DNA from: Gymnorhina tibicen
Lineage: Eukaryota > Chordata > Aves > Passeriformes > Artamidae
Direction of reading: 5' to 3'
Assembly (NCBI GenBank): GCA_013399875.1
Contig: VXAZ01001747.1
Coordinates: forward strand, 316,646-380,645
Length of the DNA stretch: 64,000 bases
Position numbers and translations under genes: made by a program
Notes under the pieces: generated by a model
Seen by the model: the letters and a program-made list of their open reading frames with translations, nothing else
Databases searched by the model: none
Told to the model about the DNA's origin: nothing
Shown here: positions 24,204 through 38,300 of the stretch, in pieces
Position numbering within the stretch: the stretch's first letter is position 1
Layout: every line of letters starts with the position of its first letter

Positions 24204-27200
24204 GTATGTATTGCTTTCAGAAAATTTGTTTTTTATATGTAGCAATTTGCTTTTTAATATCTGCATTTGAAGGATTCATCTCTAGTGGGGAACTAATCAG
24301 TACTTCTATCATCATCTTACCGTTTGTATTGATGCTATCCTCATTTAGCAGAAAATAATCAGACTCAAGTGGGTAAATGATCTCCCCAACCCTGTCCAGT
24401 TTAGGGAATCCAGCCCTGCTGATTCCCATAAACCTTATCACATCTTTCCCTGCAAAAAATATTTTGGGTTATTTCCTTGACTCCCTTTGAGGATCATTTC
24501 CAAGTCTCCTTCCTAGTTTCCTGCTTTGCTGATTTGTTAGTCTTGCACCATTGTTTAGAACTGCTTCTGAGTAAGGTTAAGGATACTTTGTCATCAGAAC
24601 TGACATATTTGAGAAGTTAAGACTTTCTCACTGTGACTGGTAGAAAGAAAATAATATAACATTCAGTGTGGCCAAACAAATATTAGTTTGTATTAGCTAT
24701 ATATAATTTTAACTTCTAGATTACAAAACATTACCTGTGAATGAATGGGATGAGAACCACGTCAAATGTTGGCTGGAGTCTACTGGAATCAAGACGGAGT
24801 ATGTAGATAAACTATACGCAGAAGAAGTGACAGGTCCAGCACTAATGGAAGTGGATGAGTCTTTCCTCAAAGACATAGGAATGAAGAAAGGCCAAATCCA
24901 GATCTTAATCCGCAAGAGAAATGAACTTCGGCAGCTCCAGGACAATGCACAGCAAGCCAAGGACTCCAGCAGCAAAACACCCGACAGAACAGATGCACAA
25001 ACAGGCCCAGCCAGAGCCAGCAATGCCGCTGCCCAGGGCACGGCGAGTGGAGGCAGCTCTGGTGCTGTGGGTACAACCAGCAGCAACAGGCAAACAGGCA
25101 ACAGGCAAAGAAGAAGCAAGAAATCCCAGCTTCAAAGTGCTGATGAAGTTTTAGAGCTCAGAAACTGTCGGCCATTTAGAAGTCAGGATACTGATTTCAA
25201 ATATGTGAAAGACACAGTTCTTGCTCCAGAATCAGGAGTCAGTGATTTAATCATTCCTTGCCATGAATATAAATCTTTTGCCACTGCTGCAGAACTGAAC
25301 AAATATCAACTGCAATCAAAATTTGCCTCTGAAGTGATACGATTTGCTTCAGCCTGCATGAACATTCGAACAAATGGCACCATCCATTTTGGTGTCATGG
25401 ACAGTGTTGAGGACAAGGGCTGGACACATGGGCAGATCATTGGCATCAAGGTCAAAAACCGAGAAGACTTTGTTGATGCACTGGATTATATAGAAAAGTG
25501 CTTTAGCAATGATTTACAAGAAGTTGCAAGGAAATGTATTCACCCACCTGTGTTTGTTGAAGTGATTTCAAAAGACTCTCAGGAACAAAGATTTGTAGTG
25601 GAGGTTGACATTGAACCAACATTCAGCTTGGTAAAGAAGAATTGTTTTGAAGTTTATTTGCCAAAATACAACGAAAGCAGCCAGAAGGTGATCCTGACCA
25701 AAGAACCTAATCTCTACCAGAGATTAGGAGCAAAGTCTGAACCTGTGCAGCGCAACAGACTCACTGCTTTCATTCAGGCTGTGCCAGACAGGGATGCTCA
25801 AAGAGAAAGAGCTGAGCTCTCCAGCAAACAAGTACCTACAGAAATACCTGAAGATTTAGGAAGAAAGTTATCAATTCTCTTAAATGATGGCAAAAGCTAC
25901 ATGGATGATTCCCTATGGTACATCCTTGTCACAAACAGATGTGAACAGGACAATCTGAATTACATCAACTTTTTAATGCACTTGAACATTTTCTGTGTCT
26001 TTGACTTTGACGAACATTCTAATGTGTCAGGCCTGTACAGCAAGTACAAAGAGCACCATGAAACAAGTTCTTATTTTTTACAGGATTTTTTCAAAGAAAT
26101 TAAGACCGATAATTCTCCCTCTCAGAAACTGTTTGATCAGACCAGCTGGATATTCTGCAATGGGCGCAGTGACTTCCTTGGGGATGAAAAACCTTGTGAT
26201 GAAAATACATGGATTAGAACAAAAAAAAAACACCTGAAGAAAGTAATTACTTGTATCTGTGAGGAAATTCTGCCAAAGCGCTCTTTCATTGTGCTTTTTC
26301 TATTGCTATCACCAGTGCAGAAACAACTTGTAGACACTTTTCAGGAATTCTATACAGAGATGAATGGCATGGAATACATCATCTGCATTGCAGAGTCCAG
26401 AGAAAATTACAGAAAGTGGGCTAATCTAGCTCAGGAATCCTGCAGCATTGAGACACTAGAACAATGCAGTATTGTGGGTATGAAGCTCAGTCAGGTAGAT
26501 GCCACCATCCAATCAATGCTGCCTTCTACACCCCAACCCAGACACCTGCCAGCTTCCACTGGAGGGGTATGTACACTTCCCTTGCGGGAAGAAGAGAAAC
26601 TGTGTTCCCTAGAAATCCTTTGTGCTGACCAATGTGATGATATTGATTCAAATCTTTGGACTGAAAAACAAAAACAAGAAGTAGAACAAAATTTTTACCG
26701 TGGGGGAAAAATCATGTGGGAAAATTTGTGGCTTGCTGATAAAAAACTCTGTGGGGATATCATTGAACGTGAAGCATGTGCGGAGGCAAGCAAACTCTTG
26801 GATGGCATTTTACGAGGAAGTGGACAAAATTACTCTGTGGCTAAACTAAAGATATTTCACCATCCTGGAAGCGGTGGAAGCACAATAGCACGGCAAGTTC
26901 TATGGAAAAGCAGAAAACGTTTTAGATGTGCTGTTATCAAGACCTCATATTCACCTTCAACTGTTTGTAACCATGTGCTTGCACTTAGAGATTATGAAGA
27001 AAAGGAAATCACTCACTGTTTTCCTGTGCTGCTCCTCATCGAAGATTATGATGATGAGTACTTTGACGAATTACAGATTGAGTTAATGGAGGCTGTAGCA
27101 ACCAGGAAAATGAATACCTCCAGACCTTACTTCATCCTCATGTGCTGTAGACGATGCAACGACCCTGAAAGGCTTTGCAAGTCTTCTCCACTGGACACAG

Positions 27201-29368
27201 TTGCTGTCACTCACAAGCTGACAGAGTCAGAGAAAAATCTGTTCAACACTAAACTTGAAAAACTGAAGCAGAAAGATGTCAAGCCAGAATTCATACTTAC
27301 GTTTGTGCTGATGTGTGAGGAGTTCAATAAAACGTACGTGTCAGACTTGGTAGCGCACATACTGCACGGCATCGACCCTTCCTCTCGTGACACCTGCTTG
27401 ATGCGTTACGTGGCTCTGCTCAACTGTTACGTACCCAATTCATACGTTTCACTGTCACACTGTGAGGCTTTTCTGGGGCTGGGGGCGTATACAGAGAGTA
27501 AAGCAAGAGCATACGATTTCAAACATCGCTTGAGTGAACAAGCAAGAATAATTTTTATTGAGCTGAGGGAAAGTACCACTTATATTTCATCTGTTCGGAT
27601 AATACACTGCCTGGTTGCAAAAGAAATTCTGCATCAGCTTTCAGGGAATCAATCACTAAGTCAACTTGCAACAACTCTTCTTCAGGAAAAGACACTCTTT
27701 GAAAACAGATTTGGACGTGAAGAATTCATAAAGTTTATCAGACATCTGTTTATTCGACGTGATAAAAGAAGCAGGGGTGACAATACTGATACTCTCTTCT
27801 CCCCATTCATTGAACATGTCTGTGAAGCTGAAGACTGTGAAAAAGCTATTGCTGTTTTAAAAGCTGCATATGAACTCCTTGGAAAAGATCCTTTTTTTGC
27901 CCAGCAGCTTGCCAGACTAAATTACAGCAATGAAAAATTTGAAGATGCAAAATACTGGGCAGAGGTTGCAAAATCTCATTTGCCAACTGATTCTTACATT
28001 TTGGATACAGAAGGTCAAGTCTACAGGAGATGGTTTAGTTTCACTGTGGATAAAACGACTGAGGAGGACACCCCTGAAAGGATCACTGAGAAGATACAGA
28101 TTGCTCTTAAAGCTATGAAATGCTTCAGGGCTGCTCAGCAGGCTGCAAAGGAAGAACGTGAAATTATGAACAACGCTGGCTATTTTGGAGAAGTAGAAGT
28201 AGGTTGTCGCCTTCTTCGATTTTTGTCCACACTCCCTGTATTCCACAGAAGTCCAGAGGGGGAATATACTGAGCTTGTGAAATATCTCACCACAGATTAC
28301 ATTCCTGAAGATATAAAAAGAACATGGGGAACGCTTCACTCCCGCTTAAGAGGCTTGCGCCAGAACCTGTACAATGCTCTGGAATGGATTTCAGAAGAAC
28401 TAAGTTATTTCCAAACAGATAAAAACCAAGAGAAGGATGATGAAAATGATGATAAGGAAGAACAAATTTATAATCCCAGAAAATGGCTGAAAAGACAGTC
28501 AGAGGTGTACGCTAAATTCTTCATCTCAGCATCACTTATTGATGAGAGCAATAGTCCTGAAACTCAGCTCATGAGACGCATGAATATTTATAGCAGTGGT
28601 GGAGGAAACGTCACCAATATCTTGTCATTCTTAACAGACAAGAAAGAGAACAGGTCAGCTGCAAAGCTAGAAAGGATCCTTAGTTTCTATCCAGAAAACC
28701 CACTGAGGAACAGGCTGGAGGACAACGATCTGATAAATTATATTTTGTCCCACATTGCATTAGCCTGCTTAACACCAGGATCAGCCAAACTCCTTCCACT
28801 TCCAACTCTTCGTGAGCTCAGTCTAAGATTCTTCAAAGCAAAAAGACAATTTCCAGCAAGTGCCTTTTTTTTGCTCACCTTGCTGTACTGGCCAGATGAG
28901 GCATTAGACAAAGAGCCTAATCCAGATAAAGATGAAATCTTAACTTCAGCCCTTCAAACCCTAAAACGCTTATATGACATCAAAATGAAAGATGTTCCTA
29001 CCAGAAAGAAAAGAATCTACACCCATTTTTTTCTGGGGAAGGGTTATGGCTTAAGTAAGATTGTGCACAAAACTAAAATTGATAAATTGATGGTGGGATC
29101 CTTAGATGAGAGGAGAATGAAGTGGCTGCATGGAACTGTATGGAATATTTCCGTAATTCGTGACAATCTCAAAAGAGTTTCTGGCTGGACCAAAGACAGA
29201 AATTTATTTATACGCGGTCACGTGAAGGAGCTCCGTATCTTGCCACTCCATCATGAATCAGTACCTGCTGGAAATGAAAATGTGACCTTTTATTTAGGCT
29301 TTTCATTTAATGGCCTTGTTGCTTTCGATATTGAGGTTGAAAAAGATCCAGCCATCAGAAGAACATAA
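24200..29368 (+). CDS. SAMD9/SAMD9L-like protein
   Basis: Large cytosolic protein of the SAMD9 family, interferon-linked restriction and growth-control factors of vertebrates. CDS: 24200-24203 joined to 24720-29368 (TAA 29366-29368), about 1550 residues; human SAMD9 and SAMD9L are about 1585-1590. The large exon has no in-frame ATG before the SAM domain (its first open codon after the acceptor region is not ATG, and GTG at 24737 is not a credible start), so the upstream exon is needed. Domains by eye: SAM about 9-75 (NEWDENHVKCWLES); Ala/Ser/Gly/Thr-rich linker about 80-145; AlbA_2/Schlafen-like about 170-300 (CHEYKSF, NGTIHFGVMD); a SIR2-like region about 400-600; P-loop NTPase with Walker A HHPGSGGST about 716-723 and Walker B-like VLLLIEDYDDE about 770-780; TPR-like helices about 1040-1110; a C-terminal OB-like segment. 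Human SAMD9's AlbA_2 region is reported as nucleic-acid binding with tRNase activity. Orthology to SAMD9L is not settled, so no symbol is given. Confidence 0.92.
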
Positions 29369-32300
29369 GGTATGCAGTACATTTCCGTGCTCTGAAAGGT
29401 ACGGCACGGGAAGTGTCCACTCTCACATTTAAAACTAAAAGTGGACTGCCCTGGGTAAACACCAGGCAACAAGAAAATCAGAATTAATGACTACGATAGT
29501 GACCAAGTAACTAAAAATTTTTGAAACTTCTAGTAAAGTGTATTTAGAGCCAAGCCTTTGATAGTTTGGGAGTTACAGAAAGCATGATTTCAAACCAAAG
29601 ACAGCAATCGATCCCTTTCTTCTCACCTCACAAATTAGGATTTGTAGTTAATTTCCACGTAGTCTTGATCAGTAAAAGAATTTGTCCAGTCTAACTACAT
29701 TTTTCTTCCTGAATCAGCAACAGAAAAGTGAAGTCACACCACTCACACTGCTCCGGCTGTAACTCTCTGACATGCTCTCTGACATGTACCATGTATGAAA
29801 TACAACTACCAACTGCAAAGCCAGTGTCGGTGTAGAAGCAATTTTACAGCTGACTTTGCAAACATCAGGGCTGCTAAAAAAGAGGTCTGAAATTCTGTGT
29901 AACTCCTACATTACTCCTCTGTGTAAATATTACCTTACTAGACATTTGTATCTGGGGTGGGGTGCAGAGATATGGATGACATAAAAGATTATTTGTAAGC
30001 ACTGTTACATGTTCATAGTCCAAACAATTCCTGCACTTGGTGAAATGATTTTGCATTATCATCCAAGGAATGCCACAGAGTACAGAACTCAAATTTGTCT
30101 ATAGCATACATCCATGATTTGAAAAATGCAAAGGAGTTTTTCAGTGCTGTGTTTGCAACTGTGATGTCACAGTTTCTAATAACAGAAGTGCTTTTTGTTG
30201 GAGTTTCATTGTTTGCTGTAAGATAGTATGACTAAAATTGCCCCAAAAAATTGTCATGTAACTTGTTTTAATCTAAGAAATATCTTTTATGAAGAACTAC
30301 CATTTCTCTGTGAGCTTTGTTACCCTTCCTGAGGATGTATGCCAGGTATGATTTGCTTTTCCAACTGCAGCCAAGATCTAGGCACAGCTAAAAACTGTAA
30401 AAGGAATTGCAAGCCATAGTGAATTCAGAAGAAAGAGGATGAAACCAAAGATTATTGTCTAGTCCAAGCCTTCACATTCTGGCCTCAGGTAGCAGAAACA
30501 ATTGCCAAAAGCAAGAGAGCTGGAGGGCCAGAGAAATCCCCCTCTGCTCCCCAGCCCCGATGCAGGGGACAGGAGTATGTTTGTAAAGGTAACTGGGCAA
30601 AGGCAGCTTTCCCAAGTCTAGCCTGGGGCATTAGGATAGCTTCAACACAGAGCAGAAATAGGATATGCAAACCTACCAAGAAGCACAGGAGTGAAAAGCA
30701 GAGCATTGACTGCTCACCAGATATACAACCTGCTCAAATGCTGTGGCAGCAGAGACTTAAGCTTTTTAAAAGAAACTGTTACCATGACGAAAAATTAGTC
30801 AGCTTGGCCAGGAGGGTCTGTCCTGTAACTTGTTTTCTGCCTGCACACACCCAACTCGATTCTGCAGATAGCAGTGCTTTGCCCTGTAGCCCACACTACT
30901 GCTTATGCTTGAGTCTTGTCTTTGAGGCATAAATAGGGGTCTTGCTTTTCAAATATGCCCACTTCTACTTCTAAGAAATTAAAAGCTTAGATTCAAACTC
31001 TTTACATCATCCCCTCCAGCCCCACAGAAAAAAAAACCCAAAACAAGTTCCAGAGAAAAAGTGTAAACTTACAGATTAACTCTTGGGGTCCCACGTTGCA
31101 AAAACAACCAGCTGAGGCTCACAGGGCAGCAAGTACAGACCCATCCTTCATACTTCCTACCAGTCATGTTCACACTGGGAGGGCTTCAACCTGCCAGGCA
31201 ACACACAACTGCCCTTGCTCTAACCAGCTCTTAGTACAAAGCGGTTCCCAAATGCCCCTCGGATTTCCCTGGAGCTGAAAGGGCCAGACAAATGCCCATA
31301 AAGAGCTTCTGCAGAGCAGCAGTGTTCCCTGAAGTGTCCTCTACTGCACCTCCTTGCCACACATACCCAATTCAAAATGCCTCCAACTGGTCTACATCAT
31401 AGCATTAAAATGTGGGAATCCAGAATGTGGAGAATATTTCTCTGCCTGTTTTGAAGAGTTTTACCCCACTGGACCATACTGTTTTTGACCTTCGTCCATG
31501 GAAGAAACTGCCAACTCTTTGGGAAGAATTAGAACACACAGTGGTGTGAATTAGATAATAGAATATTATGTAAGGTTACACAGGGTGAATATTTAAAGGT
31601 TTTGGGTTTGTTTATGTAGTAAATAGAAGAAAAGCAAAAACTCCAAAATCGAGGATTGTTGTTGTTCCTAGACCTTCTCCTTCTTCTCTTAACTACTCCA
31701 TGTTCTGCAGTAGAAATTGTTTAAGGTGATTGGATAAAGACATCCACAGTTCCTGTATATGTGTTATAAACATTTGTTGAATATTGGTAGAAAAGTGAAA
31801 ATATCTTTTAAGTGCCTATTGGATGATTTACCTTTAAGAAGGCCATGTTATCTTGATTCTGCGGACATTCAGTGAACATTTTCAAGACATTCAGAACTCT
31901 CTGCTGTACTCTCTGCTCTATTCTTAACTTCTCTGATAAGACTTAATAAACTATCTGAAAGCAGAGACTGCTGGATGTTTCCTTAATACGTGGGAATCCT
32001 GGCAAGGATTTCAAATTCCTCCCTCGGCAGGGGAGGTCCAGTTTAAGGCACAGCAAAGTAACAGGTAAAAATCCCCAGCTGATTATTACTTTAAAATACC
32101 CATTTATCTTCCCTTTACCACCTCTCATAAATTAACCTGTAAGTGAACAGTGGTAGCTAAGTAAGACCAACCAGCCTAGCACAGTAATCCATTCTCATCC
32201 CGTACACAAGAGGTGCACGGATACCCATCTTCCAAGCAACCTCATCTCTCCAGCATTTTGTTCAAAAAGGGTTTAGAATAGAGTACCTCCCAGCATGCCC

Positions 32301-35300
32301 ATGCCACCAACTTTTATGAAAACAGTTAGAAACTTTTCCTCCATATTCTGACTCTTTCAATTTCAAAAGCTTGGTATAGTCTACTTAGCAACAGGACAGT
32401 GGATCAACAGCAAAAGAAGTTACAGGTTAAGAAGTTAGGATTCACTTGCTTGTCTCTACTTTAAATTAGAGCTCGCATAAAGGAGTCTCTGCAGCTTACA
32501 ATCAAAAAGCCAGTACCAAGTTATTCCCACCATAACATTTGTCGCAATAATAATTTAAATAGGTTTTCAAGAAGAGAAAAAAAATACACAGAAACAGTGG
32601 TTCACTTCTGTTTAATCAGAGACTGTTACAAAATGATTACACATTACAGATGGCTATATGTGCAATGACCCATTCCTGAAGCACAGTTCATAGAAGGCTC
32701 CCAGTGGATGCAAATGATGTTAGCTCCGTATTTTCTTTCAGTCTTCTTTTTAAACTGAATGCTATAAAATCAAGCTTGTTACTATTATTTGCATGCATTA
32801 AAGTGATGCACATACTTACCAGTCTCTCACTTTTTCGAATTAAATTCAACATCAGTATTTTGCCACCACCTGTCTTTTGAAAAAGATCAGTAATCCCATA
32901 CCTTTCATACCACTTACACAAAAGCAGTATCAAGTTACAGAAAAAACCCCTTCACAACACACTAACTTCTGTGGCAATACTGCTACCAAGAAGGGACACT
33001 ATTCACTCATGTGCTTAAAGGTCCTTTATGAAGGTACTAGAAACAGCTTAGAGTTTGCTCAGTTTGGGTTTGCTGCACAGTGACCAGAACTCTAAAAGGG
33101 CAATTGGGAGTCAGCAAGGAGTCAAAGGAAATAGCAGGAAGTGACAAACTCTTCTAAATATCCAGTACCAGAACTGGGAGGGAAGACTGCTGAACCACCT
33201 TACACTGGACAGCTGCTGCAACGGTGTGTCAGAAGTTGAGCTACAATTTAACACTGCTCACCTGGTAATCAAAGTTCAGATTTCCAGTATTGTTTTGGTC
33301 CTATCTCGAAAGAAAATGAACTTTTTTCTACCAGAAAGTACCATAATTAATTGCCATTCAAAGTTTCACAAAGAGATGATGTTCTACCACAGTTCTACTA
33401 CAATCTATCCTGGACAAATGCACTTTTTTTCAGTTAAGACGCTATGGAACACGCTCTGCCCTTTAATTATCCCCACTGACTTCCAGGCCAGTGTACAAGT
33501 AGTGCAGGTCTGCATCCAACCACTGTCAAAACCAGGACTTGATAAGGTAACTGAGCAGCCCAAAGCAATCAGTTACTCACTCTACCTTAGGACTGAGCAT
33601 TGCATTATTAAGTATCAGCTAGGGTCAACCACAGAAGGGTGTAAGAAATAGAGATACATTCTGTGAATGGGGAACTGGCTTTACAACAAGGTATCCCTTT
33701 TATTCTTGCATACCTGCAATTAAGATTAAGCAAACAGAGATAAAGCTAAATTATAAATATTACTGTATGACGTTCCTTTTTTTCCCCTTCCAGGAAGAAA
33801 AACCTATGCAACATTAGTCAGAAAATTGCCTGTAGCTCATTTTGCAGACAAAGCAATTTCATGTGAATTACCAAGAACTGATGTAGAGAAGATGGCAGGC
33901 ACTGGGCTGCAAGTGTAACTATCATAAAACCTGGGAAGATACAATTGCCTTGCAACTGTGTATGTTTGTATGATGAATTCTGCAGCACTGTGTAAGATTT
34001 CAGAATCCTAAAATAAGCAATTCTGCTGGAAGTGGCAAGTCACTCATACACCCACTCTAGACCCTTCAGATGAGCTGGCAAAACTGAAGTGTCTGTTCAG
34101 CTACCACATAACTATGACCTTTCCAGTACCCACTAAGTAATTATCCACCAATGATGTCAAAAGCCCCTCAAATTCAGAGTGGGACAACATGGCCTTAAAA
34201 AGTAAATTAAAGCGCATCCCATCCTTACAGCCCATCCAGCTGTGGATCTCTGCTTTGTGCTACAGCACAGAAAAAGTTTTCATCTCTTCTGGCGATATGT
34301 ATAGATGAGACGTACAAAGTCTAAGTAAGTGCATGCAGCCATTCCAGAGAAAGCCGCATCTTTTATCCATTCACAAAGAATCTTTCCTATTTTAAGGTAT
34401 AAAATATTCTGTACAATAGAAATAAAATACCAAAATTTCTGAGAACATGGAATAGGGCAGAATTCAAATAGAGACAGAGCAGTAACTCTGGAGTAAGATA
34501 AAACAGCTGGACAAAACCACGTTTGTAGGTAGCCTCTGAAGTGCTGAAATGAACTAACAAAAGTAGTAATTAAAAAAGCATAGAAGAACAAGCTCCTGGC
34601 TTACCGGCCTAACAAAGTAAAAAATCTGTTGGTAAGAAATGGTAATTAGCAATAGCTAAAGAAAATGGAAAGATTACAAACTGCTATGGATTCTTACAAA
34701 CAGAAGTGCTTAATCCCCAACACAACAAACACAGGATCCTGCTGGTTTGCTGATAAAAAACAGCCTTATTAATAACTAGCATGTTACTGAAGTGATTTTG
34801 ACTTTAGCTCTTCACACTTTTCAGTAACATCAAAGGCTGCTTGTCAAGATTCTGTATTCAATTTTCCTTAAAGGTGCTTGCAGATATTTATTACCTGTCC
34901 ACAAGCATAGTTAAATCCATTATAGATCTTCCAAAAAAGTCTAGTCTGTTCACTCACTACTGGAATCAGTAGTAGATAACAATCACATTTCAGAGACCAA
35001 AATTCCCCTCAGGTATTTAAGTGGTATCATTTGAACAAATTATTTCAAATAGGAACATCAGGTACTTACAGATTAAACTAACCTGTACTGGCAGTTCTGT
35101 GGAATTTTTCTTCTCTACCAGTAAGTAGCAAATGCTGAAATTCTGCTGCTAGTTAACAGAAACACAAATTGTATTAAACCAAGGTGTTTAACCCATAGTT
35201 TTTAATTAAAAAAAAAAAAAGCTGCCAAACTTCAGTTACTGCAATTTGTTGCTTAAGAAAAGCATATGAAGTAAAGGCAACTATAAAACTACTTTCAATT

Positions 35301-38300
35301 TGCCCTTCTGATTTTTCGTACATAACCCGTAAGTTTAACAAGGTCACCTGTTGCCTACTACAAACATAAAGGAAATTACAATACTTACATTGCCAGGTTC
35401 CTTCATTAAAGTCTTAAAGTGTGTTTTCTTATTCTGGACTTTACAAGTGAAAGAGCGAAATGTATTTTTTTCCACTTAAATTATGAGAAAGAAGCTAAAG
35501 AATTCAGTGCAAGTAACTCAAGGAAAAAAGAGACAAGAAAAAAAGCTCTACATGACATCTTTATCTCAAAGCATTACATAACTTCTTAAGTTGGGAGATG
35601 GTGAAATAGCTTCCTTTGGTTGTACTGCATTCATTTCTGGTAATTAAAATTGCTGTTAGCAAAAACCAGTTATCGATATTGGCTACTAAGAGCAGCAGAA
35701 GCTGAAATTCTACAACCCATGCCCCCCTTTCTGAATATGGTACCTGGGAATATGGTAAAGATTTAGACAAAATTTAAAGAAAAAAAGTTTGAGATGTCAG
35801 AAGCTTGAACCTTGTATAAGGCAGTTAGCTATCAGAGAGATATGCTTTAACTGCTAACAAGAGAATTTATAAGGAAGCTTTCAAGCTCTCAATGTCATGT
35901 GCTTCTTTGCTTTTAGTTAAGATGATATTGGCATAAAAACTCTACTACGTTCTCAAAACTTTTTCACTTCTTTGTATCCTCAAGAAAGAAAAACCTTAAA
36001 GTAAGTTCCAGACAGTATTTATGGAGAAGTTAAATTCACTGCCATTAAAACAGCAGCGTTGCCGACTGTCCCTACTGCACGATAGCCCATAAGAATTTAA
36101 GAGGTTATTGTAAACTTGTTCAGAAGATGCAAGGGCCTCACTATTCACAACAGTGTCCAGGTATGTAAATACCAAGCCTCACAATTATTCATACCAGGGA
36201 CAGTCAAAACTGACTCACCAGGATGCCAGGAACAAATGGCTTGAGGACAACACCCTGGATCCTGTGGTTCAGGACAGGATATGGCTGGCTGCCAAAGCAG
36301 CAGACTCCAGTGCTCAGCCCCCTCAGACACACCTTCACAAGACTGCAGTAAAACCGCATTTCTTTTAACCGAGCCTTACCGGCAATCTGTGCTCAGACAA
36401 TCAAGACTGCACTAAGCTGCTGCTTACAGTATGCCAGAAACCTCTCACCAAGTGTTTTTCAGAACTTCAAAAAGAACCTTATATACATTACACTTTACAA
36501 ATACTTTGATTCATCTTGATCCCTTAATGGCTGTCCCAAAACTTTCTTTACTCTAAACTACTTCCAACCTAGCCCAGCCATTACAGATGAAATGTCATTA
36601 CAGCAGTCACTGGTAGCTGCATTCTTACAGAACCCAGTCACTACCACTGTTTCCCTGGTCTGATTATTTTGATTGCAAGCATACAGATTTTTTAAAAGTT
36701 CTTCATGTGTGGTATGTGCTTTATTTACCACACCTCCACGTTACTTTTCTTGTTTAATAGAGCAGGTGCGAATTTACCCAATTTAACAGAGTATCAGTAG
36801 CTCCAGCTCCTTAAAAAAAAAAAAGTCATGTGCCTCTACTTAAGCTTAAAAAAACTGAACTGCAAGACCTAATTTTGTTAGGAGCTATAAAAGTCATGTC
36901 ACTGAAATACTGTCATCTTTAGTAAAGAAACTTCACCAACAGCAAGACATACAACTTTGTGATATACAAACTGCTGCAATGAGAGCTGCAATACTGGAAT
37001 GTAACTAAGAACACCCTTCATCCCTCAAAATAAAGAGGCATTTGAAATTTGCCTATTTTTTGAGTCTAATAGATTCAGATACTTAAAGCAAGAAGTACAA
37101 GCCCCACCATGTATTATTTTGTTTCCTTAGACACTCTAGGGAAATAAGAACTAAGCCAAATGCTCCTATACGTTAAGCAAGTGAAAGAAATACTAGTTGC
37201 AGTGGTCTATCTTGAAGAGTTGTTCGCATCTTCAGTGTTATAAGGGGGAGCACCACAATGAGAATTAGCAAAGTAAGACCATGCTCAATAACCATTCTGA
37301 AACAGTTAACATGGACATGTCAATTTTCCAGTCAGACAGGGATTTCGGGGGGGGGCTCTTCTACAGGAAAAATGCAAAGGGCAGAGTACAAACAAAGGGT
37401 ACAACAAGAATGTGCAATCCACTCTTTTAAGTTAATTACAACTCTATCCTCAAATTAAATTACTTTAAATCCCATTAAGGGTTATTACTTAGCAAAATCT
37501 TGAAGAAATGAAACAGTCGATGCTTATAAAAAAAACCCACCACAAACTTTAAAAAATCTCAAAAATTAAAGAAGTCAAACCAGACTCCCACATTGTTTAT
37601 TTACTATTTCACTGCTGATATGCTGCAAGACCTCCTTGGGCAAAACCTGCTGTTCTGAAGCTGAAGTTGTCTTTAAGCAACCTCAAGCATTCAAGACCAA
37701 TGGACCTGCAACAGAGTGAGCAGCTTTTTCTTCACAAAGGGTAGACATTTTTGCTAGTCACTGTGTGAAAGAAGGAACTTAAACATAACAAAGCAAATTT
37801 TGAATATGCAACAGAATTTCACAAGGTTTCAAAAAAAAAAAAAGTTTTCAACTTTTACTATTGTTGCAACAGTCAAAATATTCTCGAATTTGGTGTATTT
37901 GAGGGACTGAGGAAAAGGTTCTTCCTGAAACTGGCAAACTGAAAAATCTGCAGTTTTGATTTCTCACGCTTCTATTCTCTGTTACCTTGGATCTGATCTC
38001 TATTTCTTCCCAGGGCTCTACATTAATATTTGTTGAGGTGCAGCTCACACACACAGCAGTATTAACATCTGAACCTTCTTCAAAGAAACTGTATTCTGTA
38101 ATTTGGGCTACACAATTTTGTAGCAATTCACTTACTAGTTAAAACCTATTTTAAGCTCTTGAACAGCTACATCTCCCCGGAAGAGAAAACGTTAATAACT
38201 GGTATTTACATGCCACTAGTTCAGCCACTACACAAAGTCAACACTACCAAACCCAAAAACAAATACAGCACAAATGCAATGCAGGGAAAGATGGGGAGGG

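Noticed and set aside
24737..24739. Start of the SAMD9-like protein at this codon
   Set aside because: The codon is GTG, not ATG, lies just after a splice acceptor, and an upstream exon with a strong ATG joins in frame.
32688..32933. Minus-strand 81-codon frame with a donor-like CTG|GTAAGT
   Set aside because: No convincing acceptor and no recognisable family; treated as chance.
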